Shown: positions 11,380 through 34,201, numbered from the stretch's first letter. The stretch is DNA of 64,000 bases from Onchidella celtica (GCA_963931925.1 OZ007569.1:63920046-63984045), one strand, 5' to 3'. The notes: a model not told the origin generated them from the sequence alone. Numbers and translations: made by a program.

Positions 11380-12612
11380 TACAGACATTCGATGGGATGG
11401 GGTGTCCAACAACAGTTTGAAAACCTTTACTCCAGATGACAACTGCGGTGATTAGAGACATTCAATAAGCTGTGGTGATTCATTAGAACCTGAAAACCTT
11501 TACTCCAGATGACAACTGCGGTGATTAGAGACATTCAATAAGCTGTGGTGATTCATTAGAACCTGAAAACCTTTACTCCAGATGACAACTGTAGTGATTA
11601 GAGACATTCAATAAGCTGTGGTGATTCATTAGAACCTGAAAACCTTTACTCCAGATGACAACTGTAGTGATTAGAGACATTCAATAAGCTGTGCTGATTC
11701 ATTAGAACCTGAAAACCTTTACTCCAGATGACAACTGTAGTGATTAGAGACATTCAATAAGCTGTGGTGATTCATTAGAGCCTGAAAACCTTTACTCCAG
11801 ATGACAACTGTAGTGATTAGAGACATTCAATAAGCTGTGGTGATTCATTAGAACCTGAAAACTTTTACTCCAGATGACAACTGTAGTGATTAGAGACATT
11901 CAATAAGCTGTGCTGATTCATTAGAACCTGAAAACCTTTACTCCAGATGACAACTGTAGTGATTAGAGACATTCAATAAGCTGTGGTGATTCATTAGAGC
12001 CTGAAAACCTTTACTCCAGATGACAACTGTAGTGATTAGAGACATTCAATAAGCTGTGGTGATTCATTAGAACCTGAAAACCTTTACTCCAGATGACAAC
12101 TGTAGTGATTAGAGACATTCAATAAGCTGTGCTGATTCATTAGAACCTGAAAACCTTTACTCCAGATGACAACTGTAGTGATTAGAGACATTCAATAAGC
12201 TGTGGTGATTCATTAGAGCCTGAAAACCTTTACTCCAGATGACAACTGTAGTGATTAGAGACATTCAATAAGCTGTGCTGATTCATTAGAACCTGAAAAC
12301 CTTTACTCCAGATGGCAACTGCAGTGATTAGAGACATTCAATAAGCTGTGGTGATTCATTAGAACCTGAAAACCTTTACTCCAGATGACAACTGTAGTGA
12401 TTAGAGACATTCAGTAGGATGTGGTGATTCATTAGAACCTGAAAACCTTTACTCCAGATGACAACTGTAGTGATTAGAGACATTCAGTAGGATGTGGTGA
12501 TTCATCAGAACCTGAAAATCCTTACTCCAGATGACAACTGTGGTGATTAGAGACATTCAGTAGGATGTGGTCATCCATGGCAGCTTGAAAACCTCTAATC
12601 CAGATGACAACC
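11380..12612. repeat. 73-bp minisatellite, 16 regular copies plus decayed ends
   Basis: Units begin gaaaacctttactccagatg and start every 73 bases from 11419 (11419, 11492, 11565 and so on to 12587). No indel breaks the register over sixteen units. Copy 17 is partial and fades at about 12612. Sequence at 11380-11418 resembles the 3' half of the last diverged full unit (12514-12586), so both ends show the same older version, as expected if the centre was homogenised. Each unit contains stops in all frames and 73 is not a multiple of 3, so it does not encode a repeat protein. Variant positions define a three-unit higher-order pattern. Confidence 0.97.
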
Positions 12613-21952
<9,340 letters not shown>

Positions 21953-22289
21953 CGGCTTTTACTCCTGACCTTCATCCTTCCCCATCCCCATCGGCAATAA
22001 TTCGTCTCCAATGTCAAGTTTAACATTCGGACGTTCGTGTGAAGAGCCAATAGGACTCTCTGGAAATCTTCGATTATAACATAATATCCGCAGTGCGACT
22101 TCTTAAAATATGCACCTCCTGTGTTCCAAAACGATGTCACAGCTATTATTCTAGAGGCCAGTGTTGAAAGTCAATAGTTTTAGAATGTTTTCATTTTTTT
22201 CACTCCCACTATTATCGCCCGCCCTCTCATAGTCATTTCTGGGGGAGAGGGAGAAAGGAGCGAATCTTACATTACACCACACCATTCTC

Positions 22290-22323
22290 CTCTCTCTCTC
22301 TTTCTCACACACACACACACAAC
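22290..22323. repeat. (CT)n-(CA)n microsatellite
   Basis: Short CT repeats, an interruption, then CA repeats. Confidence 0.9.
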
Positions 22324-23449
22324 ACTATTATTCATATTTTGCATTCAGGCCATTCCGTAAGTCCATCCTCTGTGTCGACACCCACTTATCACCACTGACC
22401 ACTATCTTCACAATACCAAAGACTCACTGGGCATCATTTTCTATACTACTGTATACCACACCCTTCTGACCAGGTCATTCCTCTGTCCAAAAGAGATAGA
22501 TCTACTGTTTGTTCCTTTTGTATCTGTCATAAATATCGCAGCATTGAGACTCCTGTCTTCCAAGCTAATGAGCGTTGCTCCTCTGGGGAAATTTCGGCCA
22601 AACTGTTTTTTCACGGACTGCCGTCTGTGAGAAACATTGGAAAGGTGGCCTGGGCTGCCATCAAATTCTCTGTTTATGTTAATGAAATTAAGCAAGAACA
22701 AATGACTGTATAAAACTGTCAGTCAAGGATAGTGAGGAGAAACATTTGGTTTTTCTTCTTGTCTGGTTTTGATCAATTGCAGGGGCCGTACAGCTACAAG
22801 AACGAGTTCTATGACACATTCGGGTCTCGTTGACCTATAGAAGATTTTTATGACACTGGTTCTCGACTCTTGACTTGAGTTTGCCTCCCCCAGTTTCATT
22901 GGCCTAGGTGTCCAAATGAATGTGCATGATGTTGGGGTTTTCGGGCAGTGATTCTCAAAACTTATGTTTTCGATCCTACTTTGGCTTCCCAGAGTGCTAA
23001 CCTGGGTCGACCCGATGCTGGAAATGAAAAACAGGCGAACAAACAAACACAAATACAAACATTGTTTGGAGTTGATTTCATTGGTTCACTTGAATTGTCA
23101 TTAAGTTCAGAGATGAGCACCTCGGTGGTTTGAGCGTATTGGAGCAACAGAAGGAAAACTGAACTCAAATAAAGCGTACAAGTACATGGCACAACTGATA
23201 ATGCCCCATCTCTTTAGAGAAAGACAAGTGTCTGGATAAAATCTTGAAACCACTCCAAAATTCACGTCACAACAGAGTGCTATTTCTAGACCACATTTCA
23301 CTCCATATTTGCATCGCAGCGCAGTCAAGGAGCAGCAGGTAAATGAACTAAGAGCCAAGCGGGACAATGAACATTTCTTGTCGGTTCTAGTCAACCTGTA
23401 CCACAAGTTTCTCTCAGTTTGTACTCTGTATGACATCTCATGTCTCAGA

Positions 23450-23486
23450 GAGGGAGGGGGAGAGGGGAGGGAGGGGGAGAGGAGAG

Positions 23487-23519
<33 letters not shown>

Positions 23520-23555
23520 GAGAGACAGAGAGAGAGACAAACAGACAGATAGACA
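23450..23555. repeat. GGGA / GA / GACA compound microsatellite
   Basis: Purine-rich tract that moves from GGGA-rich to GA and then to GACA units. The Arg/Glu-rich frames across it are artefacts of the repeat. Confidence 0.95.
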
Positions 23556-26500
23556 GGGTAAGTTTGGGCAGAAAACACGTATACTGTCACTTTGCCTGAT
23601 TTTGACAAAGATTATTTTCCATGTATTTTGTTTCCTTTACCCTGATTTCCTGAACACAACGTGACTATTATGATGTTATTCTGGCCGGATGGCCATTCAA
23701 ATACAATTTTTTCATTAGCTTTCCCGACCAGGGGACCATATTTCCTACGAACTACAGATTGACAGCATGCGTATTCTGCGCCTTTGCCTTAGCATCGAAC
23801 CAGAGCGTCACTTCCGGCCACCATACCTTGACGTGTTTTAAGAATCCATGTCTAGGACACGCATTAATTGTTAAACGTTCTAGGATTTTTTTCTTTGTTT
23901 AATTTTCTATCTTGTTTAAAATGTTTTCCTCACGAAGGTTAAAGTCCCTGTAGCTTAATAATTTGTCTTTCTGTTCCTTTGCTTTTGATTATGTCGTCTC
24001 TGTATTATTTAATTTTCTTACGCCATGCCTTGCAGCACATACGTTTTTTCTTTTTGGCACATTTTGACTAATCTTAACTCTGACGATCACTCAAAAATGT
24101 TTGTTTTCACAATTCCCGAAACAAAATTTCCGCTAGCAAAATGCGAACTGACGAGTGAGAATTCCGATGCCTGGTGCAGCAAGGTTATCACGGGTTTCAG
24201 ACAAAGCCAATGAAGAAGTTACAGACAGTGATAAGTTGTTTGCTTGACTAATTAACTAATTAGATGTCCGCTTCGTTGCTTGGCAGTCTGCGGTGGCATA
24301 ACACTACTAAGGCGAGACAGGTGGGGCGCGTTCTCTGAGCGCCAATTTTTTGCCAAGAAAGGTTTCTGTATAAGAATTAACTCAAGAGTTTTAAAGAAAA
24401 CAGCTTTCTGATGGCTTTTTTTTTTTTTTAATCACGCCTCTGGCAGTCTGTCAAATAAACCACACTTGAATCCTGATTAAACGTAGCCAAAAGGTGGCTC
24501 GGCGTGACAGACAATAGGTAAATCACAATAGCTCGTTCAGAAATAGGACATATAACTAGGAAAAGATTGGCAAGCAGACAAGCAGTTAATACAATGAGTT
24601 CAGGCAGGGTGAAGACCCAGCAGTCATGAACAAACCAAAAACCTGTTGATCGTTCGAAAGTAAGCTGGGAAGAAAAACTAAACGTGCAAACAATGTGTTT
24701 TCCACGGTATGTCTGTACGCCAAGTTAACAACATGGATACAAAATGCTTACTGTGCGTTTGGCGTACTTGGCACAGCCAATAAAATGACAAGTATGTTTA
24801 ATGAACATCTTCTCTCTGTCGCATCCGATAGCTTGTTTACCTGAATCAGGAGAGAGAATGTGCGGACAACATACAAAAACAACATCGCAATGTCTGGCAC
24901 GAAATATTGAACAACCGAGTCTAGACATCAAAATGCATTACATAGAGGTATAAAAATGCCGTGGGTGGGGACTGATGAACAACTGTCATCGCTTTCTTAA
25001 AGCGAAAACCTGAACGATAGCAACATTTTCTTCCCCCTCACCAAATCTAACAATTTTTTTTCTTTTTGTAACCTTATCTATCTGGAGAAAAAAAAAAAGA
25101 AAAGAAGAAGAAGTCTGAATGCGAATGAGAGAAAAACGAAGCCTTCATTAGAAAGGCGGATAAAGGCTAGGAAGGATGTCACAATTAGCAGTTCCTAAAA
25201 ACAGACTCACTAATTATGCTCGCAAGGCAATTTAGAACAACGGTTCTCGCTTAAACCAATCAACCGGTAACCACTCCAGTGTTGTTTTTTCCCTCCGTTA
25301 ACACCATTTTTTTTCTCTCCCAAATCACAAATGCTCTCACTGATTTGATGTGGGCCGGCTCACCTGCAGTTTCAACAAGACAATGTCAGAAAACCTGGTA
25401 CAAATTCTAATCACTCTTAAAGAAACCCGTCACCCCAATGGATACTTTTTTCTAACCATATCAGCCTGGTTTATGTTTGAGGTTTCCGTCTTCTTTGATT
25501 AAGGACCCCGTGCGCAGTCAATTCACTCCCTCATGAAGATTCCAACATTCATCTGGGCTACCAGGTATAAAACCTCACGACCCACCAGTTGAATTATTCT
25601 CATGACAAGAGTGTCCACTGCTAGGCAGATCCACACACTACAAGGCTATCTATAAAGTGTGTAGCGCTTGACTTTGGCGATTTCTTATTTTACCCCATGC
25701 CCGTTTTCACATGCCCGGCATCAACTCTCCACATCTTCATTTGTACGAGTGTCCGGCCATTAGGATGGTGAATGTCCATGTAAAGTCTTCGACATTCTAA
25801 AACTTTAAGAGCAATCTGCACGACCTATCTGACTATTTCACCCGAAACACATATTATCTGATTTGTCCTTCTCCCTTTTCTTTTCTGATATATTCTTTTT
25901 CTTCCGACCCCTCCCCTCCTCATTTTTTTCTGCTCATTAAAAATATATATATATATACATTACCATAATTTAAAAACGTAATACACCCCCCCCCCCTCAT
26001 GCGCTCTACATTTGCTGGGGGCAATACCCCCTTCCCCTTCAGAGTGTACGTACTTTACAGATGGGCCCCCAAACAGGTTTTCCATATGTGACAGGCAGCT
26101 GCTATTCCATGTCTCACGGCCGCGATCTACTTAGTTTCAAAGGTTGAAAAAAAGACAACAACTTTGACTCCCGCACGATCAGTCAGACTCATGGTAAATT
26201 CCATCTCAATCTACTCAGATCAGAAAAACACTTCTGTGTGTTTAAATCTCGTTCGGCTTTATGCTATAAATACACGTACATCCAATCTACCTGGATCGTT
26301 TACTTGAAGTTGCCAATACAAACAGCTATTTTTGTCTGGTAAGCACCCGCGCGCCGTCCTCCTTCTGGTGTGAAATTGCATGATCCCTAAAAATGCAGAA
26401 CAAGCAGGTTTCGGATGTTGTTCTGGCCTGTCAATTTTGCAAGGCTCATCGCCATAATTCTTCATGCATTAAACAACCTTCATAAAAGTCCACGGCTTCG

Positions 26501-27283
26501 TTTTGGCAAATGACAACTGATTACAGACTGCGAAAGTTATCCTTGGGGAGTCAGAAGTCTGCGCCAAGGGCCCCAGCGATATCGTACATCATTAAATTGA
26601 AATGGCACTGCTAAATGCCTTAAACTATTTTTTTGCGATTTATGGTCGGATTAGAAAAAACTAGACGCATGTACGAGATGTGTACAGAATAGAACAGGCT
26701 AAGCCCTATAGCACTTACTGCGTCCAAAGTCATTTGAAAAAATTTCCCTCTTCTCTACGCTATATTCGGACATTTACCACGGACTGAACTTTATTTCAAA
26801 GTACTATGTTTGAACCACTTTGGAAATTAAACATTGGTTTTAATACTTTTCCCCAAAGTTACAGGTAGAGCGAATTTAGACAACAATCGGTTAAGTGGAT
26901 ACCAACAGTAAAAACAGACTCAAATTATTATTAAACTGAAAAACGAAAACATGCGTTTATCACTATCATACGTAAACTATATAACTGCAATGTTTCTACT
27001 TCGTTATGAATGCGTATGAAACGTTATTCGTAGTTTCATGAGCTGGTCTGAAATGATTATGAGTTTCTGACCACCTGGGAATGGCACCAAGACAAGTTAT
27101 GCATGTATAATCAGGTTATGATGTGTGGCGCCAGGATACTGTGATAACGCTGAATCCCTGGAGAGTTTGGTAACTCAAGAAAATGTACAATTATGGTTTT
27201 TTGTAAAGACACAAAAATCAGTAATTAAAGCCGTAAAACGGATAGGGAATCGAAAAGGCGCACACAAAGTAGAAAGGGGCACT
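23556..27283. other. No gene recognised
   Basis: About 3.7 kb of unique AT-rich sequence with scattered homopolymers: T12 near 24418, A runs at 25090, a short (AT)n near 25950 and C12 near 25987. No open frame above 70 codons has a recognisable motif. Confidence 0.55.
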
Positions 27284-27360
27284 GGGAGGGAGGAAGGGAG
27301 GGAGGGAGAGAGAGGGAGGGAGGGAGAGGGGGAGGGAGGGAGGGAGAGAGGGAGGGGGAG

Positions 27361-27428
<68 letters not shown>
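27284..27428. repeat. GGGA to GA microsatellite
   Basis: About 80 bases of GGGA/GGAGGGA variants followed by about 34 pure GA units. It is entirely purine on the plus strand over more than 130 bases. Confidence 0.97.
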
Positions 27429-27430
<2 letters not shown>

Positions 27431-28230
27431 TGGGTTTTTTTCATCATTTTTTTAAAGATAATTTTTTCTCGTGGATGAAGAGTTTTATTGTAAGGGATTT
27501 TTATGGCAATTCTTTCTATTTTCCCACCTTCCCGGCAATCATGCGTGAGTGCTGAAAGATAACAATTTACCGTTTTGTGAGCTCATTCACGTCATATTTC
27601 AGCGGAACGCATAAACCTGACACAATCTACACAAACAGGTCTGTCTGTTATCATTACATCTATTCGAGATTATCACCAATGCAATAATTTATATCTTTTA
27701 TATGACGAGGGTGGAATGCTTTGATGAACGTTGCAATTTACGGTTCCCCAGTATCCATAATATACTGTCCACTTAACACGCGTGTCCTCATACCAGTCTT
27801 GATACTTCTGGAATTCTGTGTTTTACACACCTTGGAATAAAAAATTGTACAGAACGAGATTGAACCGATAGAATCAGCCAGACTCCCATCAGGCCACATC
27901 TTTCCCAATACATTTTGAACATTTGATGTCACTAATCAAAATTGGGTGAGTTTAATTGCATCAGTCTGGTGTGATATAAGATACATGTATATATTTTATA
28001 TAGATTTCAAAAAGCACAGCAATGCTGGGCGACATTAAAAATTGACCACAGATAAGAAATGTCATGTCCATCTCATCTTCTCTATTAATGGGTAAGATAT
28101 CTAAATTTGTTCAATTTTCGTAAACTTGAAATCCGATGCTTTTTGGGCACGGTTTATTGTATCACTAAAATGAAGGTCTTTTTTTATTTGTTTGTTTGTT
28201 ATACATGTAGTGATGATAGTTTTCGCCTTT

Positions 28231-28274
28231 GGGGGGGGGAGGGGGGGGGGGGAGAGAGAGAGAGAAGAGGAGAC
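28231..28274. repeat. G-tract plus GA repeat
   Basis: Nine G, one A, about thirteen G, then GA dinucleotides. It has strong G-quadruplex potential on the plus strand. Confidence 0.95.
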
Positions 28275-28680
28275 AATGTCGTGTTCCATACTCTTCTTTC
28301 TCGCTCTGACGTTCCCTCGGTAAACTGATATGCCGTGTAGCTCTACTGGTCTATCGTATCTCCACTGACAGTCACGCTGTTCAATCATCAGTGTACACAA
28401 ATTATCTCCTCGTGAAACCTGAAAAATCTACCTGGACGTCCATTCTGATTACCTTTTCTTTCAAGCTGCTACAGGCCTATCTTTTATTTTGACAACTGCC
28501 AAAGCATTTCCTTCAAGCAAATTTCACGCTCTAAATCCGCGCTCATTTCTTTGCCATTAGCTTACTTGGATTAGAACCACCTTAGCTTGTATTTCACTCC
28601 AAAAGAAAAAAAAAATAATGTCTCCACTTGCAGTTTTCAAGCCAAAAATATGTCTCGTCTCTTCTTACTGACACGGTTAC

Positions 28681-28694
28681 CCCCCCCCCCCCCC
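28681..28694. repeat. Poly(C) tract
   Basis: Fourteen consecutive C residues, among the longest pure C runs in the window. Confidence 0.9.
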
Positions 28695-30208
28695 ATGTGA
28701 CCGAAGTCTTACAAAAACCAGTGAGCCAAAACAACAAACACACTCACAAATAAATCACAAAACTGCATACATGAAGCACCCTACCGGTTAAATGCAAAAC
28801 AAACTCGGGCCATAAATTTCCACGGCAGAAAATAGAACACATTTTGCACCAGACAAAACGTAAAATAAACCTTAAAAAGTTGCCATGCTCAAATGTACAC
28901 AGAGACAAGAGTTCTGAGATAGATCGCGCAACGTCTACATTTCAGTGCAAAACAAAATAAAAAGAACAATTGGCAAATACGCCACAATGATGTCTTTGAC
29001 CCAGGTCATAAATAACGTAAATCCAGACGAAAATACGCTTCTCTTTTAACATTGCCATACATCAGCTGAGAAATTCGCTATACGTACAATTTGTTTTGTG
29101 ATAATCGGACGTCTAGAGATGTACATTAACCCTCTAGTGACCAGCATTCCATACCTGAAACGCGTCACCAGAGCCCAATGCTCTGTAATTGGAACATTTC
29201 TTAATTTATCGAGAAAATATACGATTTTTCGTGTTAAATATTTATATTTCTGCATCCGTTTGACTCTTCAAATTGCTTTTTCAAGATTCAAAATTTATAT
29301 GTTGGCTGGCGAATATAACTCTAGGCATTAGAGGATTAACGGAATGACCATCTGGGAGATGTAGCCGCACTGTCTTTTTCGGACTCTTTGTTTGTTTGTT
29401 TGTTTATTTGTTGTTTCATTTTGGCACAGGAATTTTAAAAACATGGTTTAAGGTGAGAGCGTAGGTAATCGCGATGGCTAAGGTTAGGTTTTGCTACTTC
29501 CCACGATTATCTTCTGTTGGCGAAACGGCTACAGCAAAAACCGTATCGTGAGTATTTGGGGTAACCTTGTCCAAATGAACACAACCTTAAACTAAACATG
29601 TTTAAAGATTCATTCATGAGCTGTTTTGTAGAGAATTGGACGCACTTCAGATAAATAAAAACGTTGGCTACATCTGAACCCAAAAGAACATAAAGAAACA
29701 AACGCTAAAGCGCTTACAACAAAAACAAAATAAGACTGGTTAAAGTGCACGGTGTATCCACTGAACTGATCTAGATCTGGGATAGCAAGAAAGCAAAATA
29801 ATTTCCTGCAGCTGCATATTCTTTCTTTTGAAGAGAATCCCAGTGAGCAGAGAAATAGCCCTGCTCTGTTGCACTTCTTCAAAATATCCAAGCTAATCAC
29901 CATATCCTCAGATATCTGACACCCAAACTATTACCACATTAAATTTTATCCGCATCTTCAACCCCCATCGCATAAACACGTGTCAGTCTTCGATACGGTA
30001 TCAAGGACGCAGAGGTAATTCAAAGCATCCCAGCACGTATTGTTTTTTTTTTTCAATTATATATATATATATATATTTTTTTTTTAAATTAATAATTCTC
30101 TAATTTCTTCAAAATCTAAGTGTTATCTCTATTAACATCTAAATTTGTTCCGTAAGAATCTCGAGAACCAATCTTAAAGAGATTAACGATGCTCTGATCG
30201 GGTCTCGC

Positions 30209-30233
30209 ACCTAAATGCTCTAAGCATTTTTAT
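30209..30233 (+). repeat. 25-base exact duplicate, copy 1
   Basis: Identical over 25 bases to 34202-34226, same orientation. It contains a small inverted repeat, aaatgc-tctaa-gcattt. The flanks do not align. Confidence 0.85.
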
Positions 30234-32086
30234 CCATGTTCACCTGTTTGTTCATCTTGCAGACGCTACAGGTACAATCTCTGTAACCTTAACAAAGTGC
30301 ACTTACATTTATGCCCATTCAACTTGAAGTTCAAAGTTAAATGGCACGGCTGTTTTCTTTTATTATCTTCTTGCCATGGAAATTAATGTGGAAGGCTGGC
30401 GTAAATTCAATCTAGATCAAAACCTGTGATTTGATTTCGGAAATTTTAGATAAGTGATGTAGATAATAAAGTTCAAAGAAGTGTATCTATTAAAGACCAC
30501 CGCGTCCATGTGCAAGTGTTCACTCCTAGGGAAGTTGGTGGACAAATCTGAGTGGAAGAAACAACAAAAGCAATCCTTGTTCTATCTTTGTATAGAATTT
30601 ATTATTAATATTACCTGTCGTATGGCCCCGCACCATGACGATCGTACATAAATCTGAACTGATTAAATGAAAACGACTGCATTTCCCAGAAATATATCTC
30701 ACTTGAAATATCTCCTCTAACATGATAAACACAAACAACACATGGACAAATAGGCAATGACAATTGAAATGAGTGACCAAAAAAAAATAAAAAAATAAAT
30801 ATATATATTTACATAAACGAAACCCGTAAGAAAAGAAAATAGAGAGGATCAGAAAGTGGGGTATGACATTTAAAACATACCACAAAGACAGAATCACCAA
30901 TATAAAAAGGGTTTTAATAACTTTAACTGGGGATGTAAGTACAGTGATGTAAAACAAGTTAGTGACCAAAGATTTGCTCCTCCAATACCATTAAGAGCAA
31001 TTTCAGAGAGAAAATACTTTAATTGCTGGTGTACGGGGTGGATCTGGCATGTTACTGACATAATGGTATCAGCCTCATTTGCTGCAGCATGGATATTGCC
31101 GGAAACGACAAGTTTTACATAATATAACGATTCTATTTGACTCAGCAATAATTCCTAGCTAAGGGATAATTAGCCCATGTTACATAATTAATACCAAAGT
31201 TGTTACAAAGACCACATGCTTAAAGCGGGCAATACGTAAATAATACCGGAGAGGTGCATTGTATGTACGTGGATATCACTGTAGTAACCATCAGACTTCG
31301 ATATTTTTGCAAGGCAGCTTTCTTCTGAGATTCTGCAACTACGCAGCAGCACTGGATGCGACAAAACAAAGCTTTTTGGCCCCCATACACTCTTTCTCTG
31401 ACCTCGTCAACCTCTGCTTCTGTGTATGCTTGTAAATGTGCACAAGTACACACGTGTGTGGTGTATGTTTGTGTGTCTGTGTCCGTGTTATCATCTTTGT
31501 ATGAAGGAAGTTGCCGGTGATATGTGGAAACGGTGCCAATGCAATTTGTTGAACAATACCACCAGGGACATGAAAAACCACTAAATCTCATCATGCTGAG
31601 AAATCACAAGCTGGTCGTAAACAACTCAACAGAGATCAGGAAAGCATTGCTGGGAGATGTTAAAAACCAGCCCTCATCAATGTAAGCTTACAAACACTAT
31701 GCCATTTAGAAAATGTGGCTTTCTACTTTGCGCTGCCTGGCATGATAGTGTTCTTAACTTCTCTCGTTCTGTAACTTGGCACACGCAGACTACTATTAAC
31801 ATACTTTTGGTCTGCGGTTGTTTTCTCTTCAATTCTTCCTCTCTCCATCTACTCATGCTTTCCTCTCTTTTTCTCCTCTACATGCATACAACCGCAGCCG
31901 CTTTAATGCACACAGTTTCCCGCCTCAAGGTGATGTAGTTGACCCTCAGATTTTCCTCACATGCTCCTCTTTTTTTGTTTTCAACTCTATGTGCAAACAG
32001 ATATATTGGCGTCTCTCTGACCTAGCCTCCCATTACAGAAACCTAAGCTGCCACAAACTCGCGCTGCCAGGGGTTAAGTCTCGGTC

Positions 32087-32115
32087 CGTGGCCTTCGTAA
32101 CTTACGAAGGCCACG
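32087..32115. repeat. Perfect 29-base palindrome
   Basis: Fourteen-base arms (cgtggccttcgtaa and its exact reverse complement) separated by a single C at 32101. As RNA it would form only a very tight hairpin, and as DNA it is a cruciform candidate. Confidence 0.9.
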
Positions 32116-32820
32116 CTCGGTCAGAATGCTCCCCTCCATTTCTGGCACGCGTTTTCACAAAAACAAAATTACGGAACAACGCCCGCTTTTACTATTAGTT
32201 TAGTGCTAACCACCCCAATGTCAAATTCCCATGCATGACAAAACTCTATAATACAAGACTACACCATCCACTCCAGCCGATTCGATTTCTCGCCAACAAC
32301 CTCATACGCCCCAAAAATGTTCCAAGGCAAAATATGCAAGAAAAGTAGCTGCTGATCTCACGACCCTGTTTTTGTGAATGAAAATCCCATCTTAGCCGTC
32401 CAGTGTTATCCGATGCTCCACTAACCGACATAACAAGCCTTGGATATGAAACCGTCGTATGCTGTCATGTAAACCACTTTTCTCAGTGGTATGTCGCCTT
32501 CCATTACTCATCGGGTAGTAATGTTCCGAATGTTTTAAATGCACTCTGGTGTGCTCGCGACTCTTTTGTTGAATAGAGTTTCCACATTTAGTGGCAGGGA
32601 TTGAGCAGTTTGGACACACCCATTCTACCAGATTTCAAACTCTTAAGGAGCATCTTTTATGTGCACCACTTATGCCTCGGACCTTGGAAACAGTTATTTA
32701 ACAACTCAATGTAATGCACTACAGGTCATTATGTCCCACATTCTACAACAACAAGAACTACAGGAACAACAACAACAACAACATTCCTTTATAATATTCG
32801 TTATTCCACGCAGCGAGGCG

Positions 32821-32876
32821 AGGTTTGAACCCTTTGCCCATTGCAAGATAGGCGACTTCTGAAACCCACCATGGCA
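32821..32876 (-). ncRNA. tRNA-like segment (possible SINE remnant)
   Basis: On the minus strand, 32831-32821 reads GGTTCAAACCT, a close B-box match. About 45 bases upstream, 32876-32866 reads TGCCATGGTGG, a weak A-box match with the spacing of a normal tRNA. The anticodon stem does not pair and position 33 is not T, so this is not a functional tRNA. It may be a tRNA-derived SINE head, a tRNA pseudogene or chance. Confidence 0.25.
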
Positions 32877-33421
32877 TCGTAACCACATTCCATTTTTTCA
32901 CAATGTTCCTTGGTTATGCATACTAGCCCTGTTTCCACAATACATGAAGAAAGCTGAGGTTCAAACCGAACTATCTACATGCCATTGCCGAGATAATTAG
33001 AGGCAATTATTCGAGTTAACGAGCACAGGGATTCCACATCATCAAGGCATAAAGAACATTTAGAACTAAAAGTATGTTGAAAGGTGCCTTTTAATGCATG
33101 CAGTTTTAAAGTAACCTGTCTTTCCTTCAATGCCCGTCATCAAAGCTATACGTCAGCGAAAAAGAACAGGTGAGCATAGCACCAGGTGACCTCTTGTTGC
33201 CTAATTAATGGCAAAGACCTTTTCCAACCCAGTTCTCATGTAATCTGAAACTACGACACCTTTTCAGGTAATATGTCTGTTCTCTGAATCAAGGAAAGAT
33301 CAAATACTGCTACCCTAGTCCTACGTTCTGTCACCAGGATAGAATAAGTATTCCCGGACACTAAACACTATAACTACGGACTCTAATTAATCAATCAATG
33401 TAGATCTCAGAAGTTTTTACA

Positions 33422-33422
<1 letters not shown>

Positions 33423-33493
<71 letters not shown>

Positions 33494-33680
33494 GGACGGA
33501 CGGACGGACGGACGGACGGACGGACGGACGGACGGATGGACGGATAGACAGAGATATGGACAGAAAGGAAGGAAGAAAGGAAGGAAGGAAGGAAGGAAGG
33601 AAGGAAGGAAGGAAGGAAGGAAGGAAGGAAGGAAGGAAGGAAGGAAGGAAGGAAGGAAGGAAGGAAGGAAGAAAGAAAAA
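33423..33680. repeat. Compound GACA - GACG - GAAG tetranucleotide array
   Basis: Three blocks in succession: about 17 GACA units (33423-33490), about 12 GACG units (33491-33544, with a few A variants), a 15-base interruption, then about 28 GGAA units (33561-33680). Open frames through it are repeat artefacts. The last block is a long polypurine tract. Confidence 0.97.
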
Positions 33681-34201
33681 CAAAAGAAAGCAAAAAAATA
33701 CCAACAGAATGAAAGAAAGAAAACGTACATTTTTTTAAAAGTCCCAGCAAACTGGCACATTTTCTTCCGGGGAGCATGGGCAGATAATCAAAACTGGTTT
33801 CCCACTGAGCAAATCTCACTCTTTCCAAAATCAAGCGCGAAAACCTGACATTGAACATTTTATTCTAACTACACCTGCTGTGAGTTCAGTGCCACATTGT
33901 ACGACTGCGCGCCTGAAGGTGCTGATGTGCGCACACGGTTAATGCTTATAATAATGGTATATCAATATGCACGTGTAACATCATGGGCACATACATGGAA
34001 CATTACGGTGGGGGTGAAGAAATAAACGATGAAGATTTTAAAAAAAGAAAAGTTCCCGTGGGCGGACACCACGTAACACACTGGCTCTTGTATCAACAGC
34101 TGTGGCGGAGAAAAACTAAGATTTGAAAACCATTGATAAGGTAATGACATAAGCAGTCAGACTCACTTTTGAAAACGGGGGAAAAAAGGCTAACATTGCC
34201 A

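Larger units (their letters stand above)
27429..33422. other. About 6 kb without a recognisable gene
   Basis: Includes a G9/G13/GA tract at 28231-28274, a C14 run at 28681, an (AT)n/T tract at 30058-30086, and AAC repeats near 32770. A 147-codon minus-strand frame at 30526-30969 is hydrophobic only because the DNA is A/T-rich, and it opens at TTG. No domain was recognised anywhere. Confidence 0.55.

Noticed and set aside
11380-12612. 73-bp array considered as a CRISPR array
   Set aside because: No repeat-spacer alternation; the whole unit is repeated, and the context is eukaryotic.
30526-30969. A 147-codon minus-strand frame resembling a multi-pass membrane protein
   Set aside because: It opens at TTG, and the hydrophobicity follows from A/T-rich DNA (runs of TTT, ATA, TTA). 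No family motif or charged-loop pattern.
33391-33858. Long open frames rich in PSFL or SVCL repeats
   Set aside because: Translations of the GACA/GACG/GAAG array; several frames are open at once, as expected of a tetranucleotide repeat.
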